A DNA stretch of 64,000 bases, taken from assembly GCF_018881925.1 (NCBI RefSeq), contig NZ_JACVPL010000003.1, forward strand, positions 1 through 64,000, in the 5' to 3' direction. Source of the DNA: Polynucleobacter sp. Latsch14-2 (GTDB lineage Bacteria; Pseudomonadota; Gammaproteobacteria; Burkholderiales; Burkholderiaceae). The notes under the pieces are model-generated. The model was not told the DNA's origin. It did not search any database and saw nothing but the letters and a program-made list of their open reading frames with translations. A program made the position numbers and the translations under genes. Within the stretch, counting starts at the first letter, position 1, and every line of letters begins with the position of its first letter. Shown piece by piece: positions 47,707 to 56,941 of the stretch.

Positions 47707-48453
47707 TCACAGTGATTGAAGAAATAACTCATCTTCTCGGGTTAGCAACCCTTTGGCTCGGGCGGATTCAATTAAATCCGGCCTTAACCTAAGCGTCAGC
47801 TCTAAAGACTTATGCCGACGCCAATCTGCTATTTTAGCGTGATGTCCGCCTAAAAGCACGTCCGGCACCGATAAATTTTCATATATTTCAGGGCGGGTAT
47901 AGTGCGGATGGTCTAAAAGACCATTAATAAAGCTATCCTGGACAGCAGAATCATCATCGCCCAGCGCCCCTGGGATAAGCCGAATAACCGCATCCATCAT
48001 GGCCATAGCAGGCAATTCACCCCCAGAAACCACAAAATCGCCAATAGAAAGCTGTAAATCGATATTGCGATCTACAAAACGCTGGTCAATCGCTTCATAA
48101 CGACCGCAAATAAAGTTGATATTGCCGTAACTCAGAATCTCAGAGGCCGTCTTTTGGGAAAAAGTTTCTCCCTGGGGCGCCAAAAGACAAATCGGTCCAG
48201 ATTTAATGTTTTCAGACTCGTGAGCCGCCTTGATAGCATTTACCGTATCTTCCAATGGCTTAGCCATCATGACCATGCCAGGACCACCTCCGTATGCACG
48301 ATCATCCACTGTTTTACGAGAATCACTGCAATAGTCACGCGGATTCCACAGATTGATGCTAGCCAAACCCTTTTCGTAGGCACGCCCAGTAATACCCCAC
48401 TGCGTTAAAGCTTGGAACATTTCTGGAAATAAGGTGACGACATCAAAGCGCAT
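47707..48453 (-). CDS. trmD: tRNA (guanine-N1)-methyltransferase
   Basis: Methylates G37 of tRNAs reading CNN codons, preventing frameshifts. The 248-residue SPOUT enzyme shows RFDVVTLFPEMF, DRAYGGGPGMVMMAKPL, FICGRYEAIDQRFVD, LSIGDFVVSGGELPAM and DHPHYTRPEIYE. It is 25 bp after rimM in the ribosomal operon. Confidence 0.98.
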   Translation of the reverse strand: MRFDVVTLFPEMFQALTQWGITGRAYEKGLASINLWNPRDYCSDSRKTVDDRAYGGGPGMVMMAKPLEDTVNAIKAAHESENIKSGPICLLAPQGETFSQKTASEILSYGNINFICGRYEAIDQRFVDRNIDLQLSIGDFVVSGGELPAMAMMDAVIRLIPGALGDDDSAVQDSFINGLLDHPHYTRPEIYENLSVPDVLLGGHHAKIADWRRHKSLELTLRLRPDLIESARAKGLLTREDELFLQSL

Positions 48454-48478
48454 AGTAGGGTTAAAAGTATTGACCGAC

Positions 48479-49042
48479 TTACCAGTCAGCTTGCCAATCT
48501 AGCGTAATCGATTTATTGGGTAGATCCACATTGTGAACAACCTCTTTTACAAAAGGCACCAATTGTTTTATTGCCCGACTGACGGAGTCCCCTATAGCAA
48601 TGACACCATGAGCACCATTTTCGGTAACATCCAAAACCTCACCTAAATGTTCGCCCTGAAGATTATTTGCCTGACAACCAATTAAGTCTACCCAGTAATA
48701 ACTATCTTGATCAGCCTGCGGAAAATCCTTGCGCCCAACCAAGATTCGAGCACCCTTTAATGCAAGCGCTTGATCACGGTCTGCGATGCCATCCAAAGCA
48801 AGGATGACAGTACCGCTATGCATTTTTGCTTGCTTGACCTTGTATGGACGTAAAGAGGCCTGCTCTTGAAATGCAGAAACACCTGCGTCCCGTCGGGGGA
48901 TCAGAGAAAGCCAAATTTCTTTTGAAGAAAGAAGTGCTACAGGGTCAGGGGAATGAGGGCGAACCTTCACTTGACCTTGTAAACCTTGAGCATCAGCGAT
49001 TGCACCAAGCTCAATCAAATCGCTTAGGGATGGCGCGCTCAT
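48479..49042 (-). CDS. rimM: Ribosome maturation factor RimM
   Basis: Helps 30S head assembly through ribosomal protein S19. It has the N-terminal domain LIELGAIADAQGLQGQVKVRPHS and the C-terminal PRC-barrel with SYYWVDLIGCQANNLQGEHLGEVLDVTENGAHGVIAI and LVPFVKEVVHNVDLPNKSITLDW. At 187 residues it is full length. It is encoded between rpsP and trmD. Confidence 0.96.
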   Translation of the reverse strand: MSAPSLSDLIELGAIADAQGLQGQVKVRPHSPDPVALLSSKEIWLSLIPRRDAGVSAFQEQASLRPYKVKQAKMHSGTVILALDGIADRDQALALKGARILVGRKDFPQADQDSYYWVDLIGCQANNLQGEHLGEVLDVTENGAHGVIAIGDSVSRAIKQLVPFVKEVVHNVDLPNKSITLDWQADW

Positions 49043-49091
49043 AATGAATTCACCCGGTCTCCCTAGATAACACTGCTGATGAATCCTGCTA

Positions 49092-49124
49092 CTAGAAGCC
49101 CCATCATTTAGATAGGGTTTCTAG
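49092..49124 (-). other. Imperfect hairpin between rpsP and rimM
   Basis: CTAGAA (49092-49097) pairs with TTCTAG (49119-49124), and an inner CCC/GGG extends the stem around a mismatch. It lies in the 93-bp rpsP-rimM gap and has no T-run. It may tune rpsP message stability; that is inference. Confidence 0.35.
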
Positions 49125-49135
49125 AAATGGAGTCT

Positions 49136-49381
49136 TTAGACTGCAGGATTATTCTTGATTAAACGAACAACCGTTGGGGAAATTTGCGCACCAACACCAG
49201 TCCAGTAGGTCAAACGGTCTTGAGCAATACGCATTGCTTGCTCTGACTCAGCTGCCTTAGGATTGAAATAACCAATACGCTCGATAAAGTTCGAGTCGCG
49301 ACGATTGCGCTTGTCAGTAGCAACGATACTGTAAAAAGGGCGCTTCTTAGAACCGCCGCGTGCTAGTCGAATGACGACCAT
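49136..49381 (-). CDS. rpsP: 30S ribosomal protein S16
   Basis: Small-subunit assembly protein. The 81-residue protein starts [41 protein letters not shown], the S16 signature. It is the first gene of the rpsP-rimM-trmD-rplS operon; the 237-bp region upstream, shared with a divergent lipoprotein gene, must hold the promoter. Confidence 0.98.
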   Translation of the reverse strand: MVVIRLARGGSKKRPFYSIVATDKRNRRDSNFIERIGYFNPKAAESEQAMRIAQDRLTYWTGVGAQISPTVVRLIKNNPAV

Positions 49382-49618
49382 AGTTATTCCTTAAAATCTA
49401 AAATTAAAAACAGGTTGATTACAACCCAACGACATTTCTACAAAAATCTTGGGCTCAAGCTCACCGAGCAAATAAGTAAAACAAATGCACGGTATAGCGG
49501 AAAACCTCATATTCTAGACGAAAACCCCTACTTATTCCACCTATTTGAAGTCCTAAGTCAGTAGAATAGCTGCTTCAAGGTGATAAAAATTGATTAAAAA
49601 ACAACGAGTTAGATAAAT
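49382..49618. promoter_or_regulatory. Divergent control region between rpsP and a META-domain lipoprotein gene
   Basis: An AT-rich gap of 237 bp without a gene. A small inverted repeat GGTTG-ATTA-CAACC (49413-49426) lies in the rpsP leader. TATACC on the minus strand (plus-strand GGTATA, 49491-49496) is a possible -10 for rpsP, but I see no good matching -35. The assignment is by position only. Confidence 0.35.
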
Positions 49619-50149
49619 ATGTCCCGCAAAAATAGCCTCGCTAGTTCGTTTAGAAGCAGCTTAAATCATTCATTCCTGGCATTTTCCTGTCTAGGTTTAA
49701 GTCTTTTAACGGCCTGCGCCAATGTCATCCCCCCCTGCGGAGCGAAGATCAGCCCCCCAACTCGAGAACTCAAAAATACCCAGTGGGAGCTTATCCGCTG
49801 GAATCTCACCCCCAACAGCAACGGTGAGGTGCGCGCTAGGCAAATTCCCCAAGGTGAAAGTAGCAACCCCATTCAAATCGTATTTGATGCGAATGGCGAA
49901 CGCCTTAGCGGCTCCACAGGTTGCAATCGATTTACAGCCCAGATTAGCGAAGATGAACGTGGCTTTACCCTAGAAAAAATCACCAACACCAAAATGGTCT
50001 GCAGTCCACAACGCATGGAACTCGAGAACGATTTTCTCTATGAGCTCAATGATTACCGAACCATTGTGCGTGATGGCGATCGATTACTCATTATTGGTCG
50101 TGACCGTGAAGTGCTGAGCTTTGCGCAACGTGAAGTCAACAAAAAATAA
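49619..50149 (+). CDS. META-domain lipoprotein (HslJ-like)
   Basis: A 176-residue secreted protein with a lipoprotein signal: hydrophobic core SFLAFSCLGLSLL and lipobox LLTAC. The mature part is a META/HslJ domain: LKNTQWELIRWNL, FDANGERLSGSTGCNRFTAQISE and ITNTKMVCSPQRMELENDFLYELND. Family members include heat-shock-associated HslJ; the molecular role is unclear. It is followed by a membrane-protein gene 26 bp later on the same strand. Confidence 0.87.
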   Translation: MSRKNSLASSFRSSLNHSFLAFSCLGLSLLTACANVIPPCGAKISPPTRELKNTQWELIRWNLTPNSNGEVRARQIPQGESSNPIQIVFDANGERLSGSTGCNRFTAQISEDERGFTLEKITNTKMVCSPQRMELENDFLYELNDYRTIVRDGDRLLIIGRDREVLSFAQREVNKK

Positions 50150-50175
50150 TCTCAATTAATAACACGAAGGTTTTA

Positions 50176-50610
50176 ATGAAGCACTCTAAATTTATTTTCT
50201 GCTTACTAGGATTTATTTTTCCAGGAACCGGCTTTAACTGCATCTACTTACTCGGCCTCAAATCTTTTTGGGCATGGGCGCAATTATTTTCTTTGCTTGG
50301 CGGTGTTGGTGGCTGGTTTCTCTTAAAGGCGGCGCATTTTCATTCTGCGCCTGGCTGGGTTCTACTGACCCTAGGCTTTATGGCAATGGAGGCTAGCTGG
50401 CTCACAACGATTGCCTTGGGATTGCGGGCAGATGAAAAGTGGGATGCGCAATTTAATTCGGCAGGAAAAACACAATCGGGCTGGCCAGTGATATTGACAG
50501 TCATTTTTTCATTGGTATTTGGAGCGGCCGTAATGATGACCTTCTTAGCCATTTCCTTTGAGCAATTTTTCATCTCCCAAATTACAGAAGCAAAAAAGCT
50601 ATCCCAGTAA
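50176..50610 (+). CDS. Conserved membrane protein of unknown function
   Basis: A 144-residue protein with about four hydrophobic helices (near residues 5-22, 32-50, 58-80 and 105-130) and a glycine/aromatic-rich first loop FPGTGFNCIYLLGLKSFWAWAQ. I do not recognise the family. Its last codons contain the hairpin that serves as terminator for the convergent acyl-CoA dehydrogenase gene. Confidence 0.72.
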   Translation: MKHSKFIFCLLGFIFPGTGFNCIYLLGLKSFWAWAQLFSLLGGVGGWFLLKAAHFHSAPGWVLLTLGFMAMEASWLTTIALGLRADEKWDAQFNSAGKTQSGWPVILTVIFSLVFGAAVMMTFLAISFEQFFISQITEAKKLSQ

Positions 50611-50622
50611 TGCGGATAGCTT
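50591..50622 (-). terminator. Terminator of the acyl-CoA dehydrogenase transcript, overlapping a neighbouring CDS
   Basis: AAGCTATCC/GGATAGCTT (50596-50604 with 50614-50622). On the minus strand it is followed by a TTTTTT run. Half of the stem lies inside the last codons and stop of the plus-strand membrane-protein gene. Confidence 0.75.
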
Positions 50623-50648
50623 ATTAATAATAAGTGGTAATGGGTGCG

Positions 50649-52436
50649 TTAAAACTGCTCGACCGCTAAAGCATTAGTAGAGTGACCACCCTCTAAAATG
50701 GAAGTAGATAAGGCCTGCGCCTGAGGCAATAAGTTTTCCGCAAAGAAACGCGCAGTAGCAATTTTGGCACCATAAAAATGGGGGTCGCCGTCATACAAAC
50801 CTTCGGCAACTAGAAGTGCGCGAGCCATTTGCCATGCACCTAAAACCAATCCACACAAGCGCAGATAAGCGAAGCTACCAGCATAAACAGCCTTCACTTC
50901 TTTTTTAGCATTAGCTAAAATATAAGCAACGGAAGCTTCAAAAGCTTCGCGTGCGGGAATAAATTGCTTAAGGACGGCTTTAGCATCAGCACTACTAGCT
51001 GCCGCCAGATCCTTTTCTGCTTGCTTCATCTTTTCTACCAAGACTTGAGCTGTGGCACCACCATCACGAACAGTCTTTCTGCCAACTAAATCATTGGCCT
51101 GAATCGCGGTTGTCCCTTCATAAATAGTCAGAATACGGGCATCGCGATAATGTTGAGCAGCACCAGTTTCCTCAATGAAGCCCATGCCACCATGTACCTG
51201 AACTCCTAAACTAGCTACATCAATCGACATCTCAGTAGAGAAGCCTTTTACGATAGGGACTAAAAATTCATAGATTGCCTGGCTGGCTTTACGAGTCTCT
51301 TCTTGCGGCGAAGCATGTTGCGCATCGCACTCTGCAGCGGCGTAATACGCCAAAGCCCTTGAGGCTTCAATGTACGCGCGCATCGTCATCAACATACGCT
51401 TCACATCAGGCTGGTGAATAATCGCCACAGGGCCAGGGGAGCCGGTAAGATCACGGCTTTGAATGCGATCCTTGGCATATTGCACTGCCTTCTGATAGGC
51501 ACGCTCAGCCACTGCAATGCCCTGCATACCAACAGAGAAGCGTGCTGCGTTCATCATGACAAACATATACTCTAGGCCACGGTTTTCCTCTCCGACCAAA
51601 TAAGCAATAGCGCCACCATGATCACCAAACTGCAATACTGCAGTAGGACTCGCCTTAATACCTAACTTATGCTCCAAAGAAACACATTGAATATCATTGC
51701 GCTCACCTAAGGAGCCATCAGCATTGACCATAAACTTGGGAGCCACAAATAAAGAAATACCCTTTACTCCCTCAGGCGCATCAGGAGTACGCGCCAATAC
51801 GAGATGGACAATATTCTTAGCCATGTCGTGTTCGCCATAGGTAATAAAGATCTTGGTAGCAAAAATCTTATAAGTACCATCATCCTGTGGCACGGCGCGT
51901 GAACGCACCATAGATAAATCTGAGCCTGCTTGCGGCTCCGTGAGATTCATGGTGCCAGTCCACTCACCGGAAATCATTTTAGGAACATATTGCTTTTGCA
52001 GCTCTGGGCTAGCAGCAGTTAATAGGGCCTCGATTGCGCCATCAGTCAACATCGGACACAAGGCAAATGACAGGCTTGCTGAATGCACCATCTCAAAGCA
52101 GGCGGTTGCGATTAGCTTAGGTAGACCCTGACCACCAAATTCGGAGGGATGAATAACACCCTGCCAACCAGCCGCAGCAAATTGCTCGAAAGCCTCTTTA
52201 AAACCAGGAGTGGTATAGACCTCACCATCACGTAGAGCGCTCGGGTTTTGATCTCCAGGCCAATTGAGTGGAGCAACTACATCTTGATTAAACTTTGCCG
52301 CCTCCTCCAAAATAGCAGGGGCTAAATCCACGTCGGCACCAGTCTGGGCATACTCAGGATAAGCAACCACATCAGATAGCCCCGCTAATTCGTTCATCAC
52401 AAATAGCATGTCTTTGACTGGGGCTACATATGGCAT
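50649..52436 (-). CDS. Acyl-CoA dehydrogenase
   Basis: FAD enzyme for the first oxidation step of fatty-acid degradation. The 595-residue protein is the longer type with a C-terminal extension. Signatures: MNLTEPQAGSDLSMVRSRAV, KIFITYGEHDMAKNIVHLVLAR, GVQVHGGMGFIEETGAAQHYRDARILTIYEGTT with the catalytic Glu in YEGTT. An AGGAG site precedes the ATG. Its electron acceptors etfA and etfB lie directly upstream, so the genes form one route from acyl-CoA to the quinone pool. Chain-length range is unknown. Confidence 0.95.
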   Translation of the reverse strand: MPYVAPVKDMLFVMNELAGLSDVVAYPEYAQTGADVDLAPAILEEAAKFNQDVVAPLNWPGDQNPSALRDGEVYTTPGFKEAFEQFAAAGWQGVIHPSEFGGQGLPKLIATACFEMVHSASLSFALCPMLTDGAIEALLTAASPELQKQYVPKMISGEWTGTMNLTEPQAGSDLSMVRSRAVPQDDGTYKIFATKIFITYGEHDMAKNIVHLVLARTPDAPEGVKGISLFVAPKFMVNADGSLGERNDIQCVSLEHKLGIKASPTAVLQFGDHGGAIAYLVGEENRGLEYMFVMMNAARFSVGMQGIAVAERAYQKAVQYAKDRIQSRDLTGSPGPVAIIHQPDVKRMLMTMRAYIEASRALAYYAAAECDAQHASPQEETRKASQAIYEFLVPIVKGFSTEMSIDVASLGVQVHGGMGFIEETGAAQHYRDARILTIYEGTTAIQANDLVGRKTVRDGGATAQVLVEKMKQAEKDLAAASSADAKAVLKQFIPAREAFEASVAYILANAKKEVKAVYAGSFAYLRLCGLVLGAWQMARALLVAEGLYDGDPHFYGAKIATARFFAENLLPQAQALSTSILEGGHSTNALAVEQF

Positions 52437-52486
52437 TACAACTCCTCTTTATTTAGATCAAATCATTAAATAGAAACATTAATGAT

Positions 52487-53431
52487 CTAGCCAAGCGCTT
52501 TCGTTAATTCGGGAACGGCTGTAAATAAATCAGCCACGAGTCCGTAATCAGCAACACTAAAGATTGGCGCCTCAGGATCTTTGTTAATGGCAACGATCAC
52601 CTTAGAGTCTTTCATCCCCGCTAAATGCTGAATCGCACCAGAAATTCCAACAGCAACATAAAGTTGTGGGGCAACGATCTTGCCAGTTTGACCCACCTGA
52701 TAATCATTTGAAACATAACCGGCATCAACCGCGGCGCGTGATGCACCCAATGCAGCGCCTAGTGTATCGGCCAATGGAACTATCAATTCTTGATATTTAT
52801 CTCCTGAACCTAAACCACGACCACCAGAAACAATAATCTTGGCTGCAGTTAATTCTGGGCGATCCGATTTGGTCAGCTCACGACCCACAAAGGTGGATGA
52901 GGAAGAATTACTGGCTGCAGCATCAGCAGCCGGCTTTTCAATACCAGCAGCTCCACCCGTTGCGGGAGCTGGATCAAAGCCCGTGGTACGCACAGTAATC
53001 ACTTTAAGCGAGTCGCTAGATTGCACCGTAGCAATGGCATTGCCTGCATAGATAGGACGCTCAAAGGTATCGGGCGAGAGGACTTTAGTCACATCAGATA
53101 ATTGAGCAACATCCAGCTTTGCCGCTACTCGCGGAAGAACATTTTTACCGTTCGCCGTTGCTGGAGCCAAGATATGAGTGTAGTGCGAGGCCAAAGAGAG
53201 AATCTGAGCTGCCAAGGGTTCGGCCAGCTGATCAGCCAAGGAAGGCGCCTCAACTTGGAGTACTTTACGAACACCCGCAATTTGAGAAGCAGCCTGTGCG
53301 ACAACATCAGCGTTGTGTCCACAGACTAAAACATCTACCTCTGGAGAGCACTGCAAGGCAGCAGCAACGGCATTAAGTGTTGCAGCTTTTAAAGAAAGAT
53401 TGTCATGTTCAGCAATAACTAGGGCAGCCAT
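52487..53431 (-). CDS. etfA: Electron transfer flavoprotein alpha subunit
   Basis: Carries electrons from acyl-CoA dehydrogenases to ETF-quinone oxidoreductase. The 314-residue protein has the C-terminal FAD-binding part [70 protein letters not shown]. It starts immediately after the etfB stop, so the two subunits are made together. Confidence 0.97.
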   Translation of the reverse strand: MAALVIAEHDNLSLKAATLNAVAAALQCSPEVDVLVCGHNADVVAQAASQIAGVRKVLQVEAPSLADQLAEPLAAQILSLASHYTHILAPATANGKNVLPRVAAKLDVAQLSDVTKVLSPDTFERPIYAGNAIATVQSSDSLKVITVRTTGFDPAPATGGAAGIEKPAADAAASNSSSSTFVGRELTKSDRPELTAAKIIVSGGRGLGSGDKYQELIVPLADTLGAALGASRAAVDAGYVSNDYQVGQTGKIVAPQLYVAVGISGAIQHLAGMKDSKVIVAINKDPEAPIFSVADYGLVADLFTAVPELTKALG

Positions 53432-54181
53432 TTAAATCACCTTCGCTTCATTTTTTAGTTTTTCCACAAGGGCCGCCACATCGGCAACCATTACGCCAGC
53501 GCTTCGTTTTGGAGGCTCTTCTACTTTGATTGTCTGAAGACGTGGGGTTATGTCGACACCCAAGTCCTCTGGCTTAACAATCTCCAAAGTCTTTTTCTTG
53601 GCCTTCATGATATTAGGCAAAGTCACATAACGAGGCTCATTGAGACGCAAGTCCGTAGTAATCACTGCCGGGATTGAAATGGCAATAGTTTCCAAACCGC
53701 CGTCAACTTCACGAGTCACACTCGCTTTACCGTCTGCTACAACAAGCTTGGATGCAAAAGTAGCTTGCGGGATATCTAACAATGCAGCTAACATCTGACC
53801 AGTTTGATTGCTGTCGTCATCGATTGCCTGTTTACCCAAAATCATGATCTGGGCTTGCTCTTTATCGACGAGAGATTTCAAAATCTTAGCAACAGCTAAT
53901 GGTTGCAGTTCAGCATTACTTTCGACCAAGATTGCACGATCAGCACCAATAGCCAAAGCGGTACGTAAGGTTTCTTGACATTGACTCGGACCAGCCGAAA
54001 CTGCCACTACTTCGGTAGCAATGCCAGCCTCTTTTAAGCGCACAGCTTCTTCCACCGCAATTTCGTCGAATGGATTCATACTCATTTTGACGTTGGCAAT
54101 ATCTACGCCACTGTTATCAGATTTGACGCGCACTTTGACGTTGTAGTCCACCACACGCTTGACTGCTACTAAAATCTTCAT
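53432..54181 (-). CDS. etfB: Electron transfer flavoprotein beta subunit
   Basis: Partner of EtfA; binds AMP and forms the heterodimer. The 249-residue protein starts [20 protein letters not shown] and has [40 protein letters not shown] and [21 protein letters not shown], typical of EtfB including the recognition loop. It is 85 bp downstream of the acyl-CoA synthetase gene. Confidence 0.97.
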   Translation of the reverse strand: MKILVAVKRVVDYNVKVRVKSDNSGVDIANVKMSMNPFDEIAVEEAVRLKEAGIATEVVAVSAGPSQCQETLRTALAIGADRAILVESNAELQPLAVAKILKSLVDKEQAQIMILGKQAIDDDSNQTGQMLAALLDIPQATFASKLVVADGKASVTREVDGGLETIAISIPAVITTDLRLNEPRYVTLPNIMKAKKKTLEIVKPEDLGVDITPRLQTIKVEEPPKRSAGVMVADVAALVEKLKNEAKVI

Positions 54182-54248
54182 CTTACTTTCTCAATCTTCA
54201 AAAAACGGTGCTCATTGATTAAAAACGGGGTACTTGTCTATTTTAGAC

Positions 54249-54261
54249 GCCTTAAGAAGGC
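54249..54261 (-). other. Short hairpin after the acyl-CoA synthetase gene
   Basis: GCCTT-AAG-AAGGC lies a few bases past the synthetase stop, before etfB. The tail is only weakly T-rich (CTAAAATAG), so at most it is a weak or partial terminator. Confidence 0.3.
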
Positions 54262-54266
54262 TTAGA

Positions 54267-55919
54267 CTAAACATCAATCGCAGAAGCAGAGCCAGCCTTT
54301 TTCCGCAACTCAAATTTTTGGATTTTGCCAGTGGAGGTCTTGGGTAGCTCCCCAAAAACTACCGCCCTAGGGACCTTAAATCCTGCTAAATGCCTCTTAC
54401 AGTGCGCGATGATCTCTTGTATGGTGACTTGGGCGTCCGGCTTTATTTCTAAGAACGCACAGGGCGTTTCACCCCACTTCGGGTCGGGCATCGCGACAAC
54501 CGCAGCAGCAATCACAGCGGGATGCCTAAAAAGCACATCCTCCACCTCGATGGAAGAAATGTTTTCTCCCCCAGAAATAATAATGTCCTTGCTACGATCT
54601 TTAATCTTGACGTAACCATCGGGACTCATGACGGCTAAGTCACCTGAATGAAACCAGCCGCCCTCAAAAGCCTCCTTAGTGGCTTTCTCATTTTTTAGAT
54701 ACCCCTTCATCGCGATATTACCCTTGAACATAATCTCGCCCATGGTTTCACCATCAGCGGGTACAGGCTGCATTGTCTCTGGATTTAATACGGTAATAGC
54801 TTGTTGCATGTGGTAACGCACCCCCTGGCGCGCATTTAGGCGCGCACGCTCACCAATATCTAAGTCATCCCACTCATCCTGTTTCACACAAACTGCTGCC
54901 GGGCCATACACTTCAGTAAGTCCATAGACATGAGTTAAGTCAAAGCCTAATTTCTCCATGCCCTCAATAATCGATGCCGGTGGTGCGGCGCCCGCAATCA
55001 GACCTTTCACACCAGTTGGAACACCCAGCTTCATCTCCTCGGGGGCATTGACTAGCAGATTATGAACAATTGGAGCTGCACAGTAATGAGTCACCTTGTA
55101 CTCTTTAATTGCAGCAAAAATATGTTGTGCATCAACACGACGCAGGCAAACATTAATACCAGCACGTGCTGCTACAGTCCAAGGAAAACACCAACCATTG
55201 CAATGGAACATCGGCAGGGTCCATAAATACACTGGATGCTTATTAATATCCCAATCTAAAATATTCGAGACTGCATTGATTGCAGCACCACGATGATGGT
55301 AAACAACACCCTTCGGGTTCCCAGTTGTACCAGAGGTGTAATTCAAGCAGATTGCTTGCCACTCATCCGTAGGAACTTGCCATAGATATTGTGGATCACC
55401 TTGTGCTAATAATTGTTCATAAGTAAGACTGCCTAGCTTTACACCAGAAACATCAAACTCGTTTTCCTCCACATCAATCACCAAAAAATCTCGGCCGCTT
55501 TCTTTTTTCGCAATCGCTAATGCCTCTTTCATGGTCCCTGAAAATTCAGGATCAACAATCACTACTTTTGCTTCACCATGATTCAACATGAAAGCAATAG
55601 ACTGAGGATCTAAACGGGTATTGAGGGCATTTAAAACAGCACCTACCATTGGAATGCCAAAATGGGCCTCAACCATGGGCGGCGTATTGGGCAACATCAC
55701 GGCTACCGTATCTCCAATCCCAATACCATGCTGACTGAGTGCACTTGCGAGACGTCGGCAGCGGGCATAAGTTTGCCCCCAAGTTTGACGTAAATTCCCA
55801 TGAATTACTGCTAAGCGATTTGGATAAATTTCTGCAGATCGCTCTAAAAATAATAGCGGGGTAATGGGTGTGAAGTTTGCTGAATTACGCTCCAAACCTT
55901 GCTCGAAAATGTTTACCAT
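54267..55919 (-). CDS. Acyl-CoA synthetase (AMP-forming)
   Basis: Activates a fatty acid to its CoA ester through an acyl-adenylate. The 550-residue ANL-family enzyme has the P-loop LNYTSGTTGNPKGVVYHHR, HVYGLTEVYGPA, GWFHSGDLAVMSPDGYVKIKDRSKD and the catalytic Lys in KTSTGKIQKFELR. The set resembles the medium/long-chain acyl-CoA synthetases of this family. It sits in the same strand run as etfB-etfA and the dehydrogenase, consistent with beta-oxidation. Confidence 0.93.
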   Translation of the reverse strand: MVNIFEQGLERNSANFTPITPLLFLERSAEIYPNRLAVIHGNLRQTWGQTYARCRRLASALSQHGIGIGDTVAVMLPNTPPMVEAHFGIPMVGAVLNALNTRLDPQSIAFMLNHGEAKVVIVDPEFSGTMKEALAIAKKESGRDFLVIDVEENEFDVSGVKLGSLTYEQLLAQGDPQYLWQVPTDEWQAICLNYTSGTTGNPKGVVYHHRGAAINAVSNILDWDINKHPVYLWTLPMFHCNGWCFPWTVAARAGINVCLRRVDAQHIFAAIKEYKVTHYCAAPIVHNLLVNAPEEMKLGVPTGVKGLIAGAAPPASIIEGMEKLGFDLTHVYGLTEVYGPAAVCVKQDEWDDLDIGERARLNARQGVRYHMQQAITVLNPETMQPVPADGETMGEIMFKGNIAMKGYLKNEKATKEAFEGGWFHSGDLAVMSPDGYVKIKDRSKDIIISGGENISSIEVEDVLFRHPAVIAAAVVAMPDPKWGETPCAFLEIKPDAQVTIQEIIAHCKRHLAGFKVPRAVVFGELPKTSTGKIQKFELRKKAGSASAIDV

Positions 55920-55945
55920 TACTTTACCCTTGATATTGATTTTAA

Positions 55946-56866
55946 TTAGAGGTCTGCCAAAGCTTTCACATGAGCAACAACACTACGACCCAATGCGGAA
56001 AGGTTGTAACCACCTTCTAGGCAGCTGACTATTCGACCGTGAGCATATTGCTCCGCCACCCCCTTTAATTGATGGGTAATCCAGACATAATCATCTTCTA
56101 CCAAACCCATCTGCCCCAGATCATCTTCACGATGTGCATCAAAGCCAGCAGAAATAACAATCAGCTCTGGCTCGAAATCTCGCAAGCGTGGCAACCACTG
56201 CTCCTCCACGATCGAACGCACTACATCACCTCTTGTAGATGCCGGCAGCGGGACATTGACCATATTCTTCGCGCCATCTAAACCACTGTACGGATAAAAC
56301 GGATGCTGAAAGAAACTGCACATCAGCACATTGGTGTCATTAAAAAAAGCAGCCTCAGTGCCATTTCCATGATGGACATCAAAGTCAATAATCGCGACGC
56401 GTTTGATGCCGTATTGCTCCATGGCATAACGCGCTGCGATGGCAACATTATCAAAAACACAGAATCCCATCGAGCGCGTTGGCTCGGCATGATGTCCTGG
56501 TGGGCGAACAGCACAAAAAACATTGCTTACCTCCCCCTTCATGACCGCATCCACTCCCGCAATGGCAGCTCCAGCCGCACGCAAGCATGCCCTCCATGTG
56601 TGTGGATTCATAATGGTGTCACCGTCAAGCATAAAATAACCACTCTCTGGAGAGCACTCTTTTACAAAAGCGATATGATCGGGGCTATGCACCAACTCCA
56701 ATTGATCTTCTGTTGCCAACGGTGCATCTAAATGTTGGAGAAATGGGTCTAAACCGCTACGTATGAGCTGATCATTAATCGCCTGAATGCGCTCCGGGCA
56801 CTCAGGATGGTGGCTACCCATCTCATGCTTTAGAAAATCTGGATGGGTTATGTATCCTGTTGTCAT
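55946..56866 (-). CDS. Histone-deacetylase-family protein (class II-like amidohydrolase)
   Basis: Zinc-dependent deacetylase fold. Zinc ligands and charge-relay residues are visible in VRPPGHHAEP, IIDFDVHHGNGT and VISAGFDAHREDDLG, and the end GGYNLSALGRSVVAHV is family-typical. The 306-residue length matches bacterial HDAC-like amidohydrolases and acetoin-utilisation-like proteins. Natural substrate unknown; polyamine or protein acyl groups are possible. It is the first gene of the minus-strand fatty-acid group, 26 bp before the synthetase. Confidence 0.9.
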   Translation of the reverse strand: MTTGYITHPDFLKHEMGSHHPECPERIQAINDQLIRSGLDPFLQHLDAPLATEDQLELVHSPDHIAFVKECSPESGYFMLDGDTIMNPHTWRACLRAAGAAIAGVDAVMKGEVSNVFCAVRPPGHHAEPTRSMGFCVFDNVAIAARYAMEQYGIKRVAIIDFDVHHGNGTEAAFFNDTNVLMCSFFQHPFYPYSGLDGAKNMVNVPLPASTRGDVVRSIVEEQWLPRLRDFEPELIVISAGFDAHREDDLGQMGLVEDDYVWITHQLKGVAEQYAHGRIVSCLEGGYNLSALGRSVVAHVKALADL

Positions 56867-56941
56867 TATTTAAAACTTTCAAAAACAAAACTACAATTTT
56901 TTAATTTAATCAACGTGCCGTTATCCCAAAGCTGAAATCAC

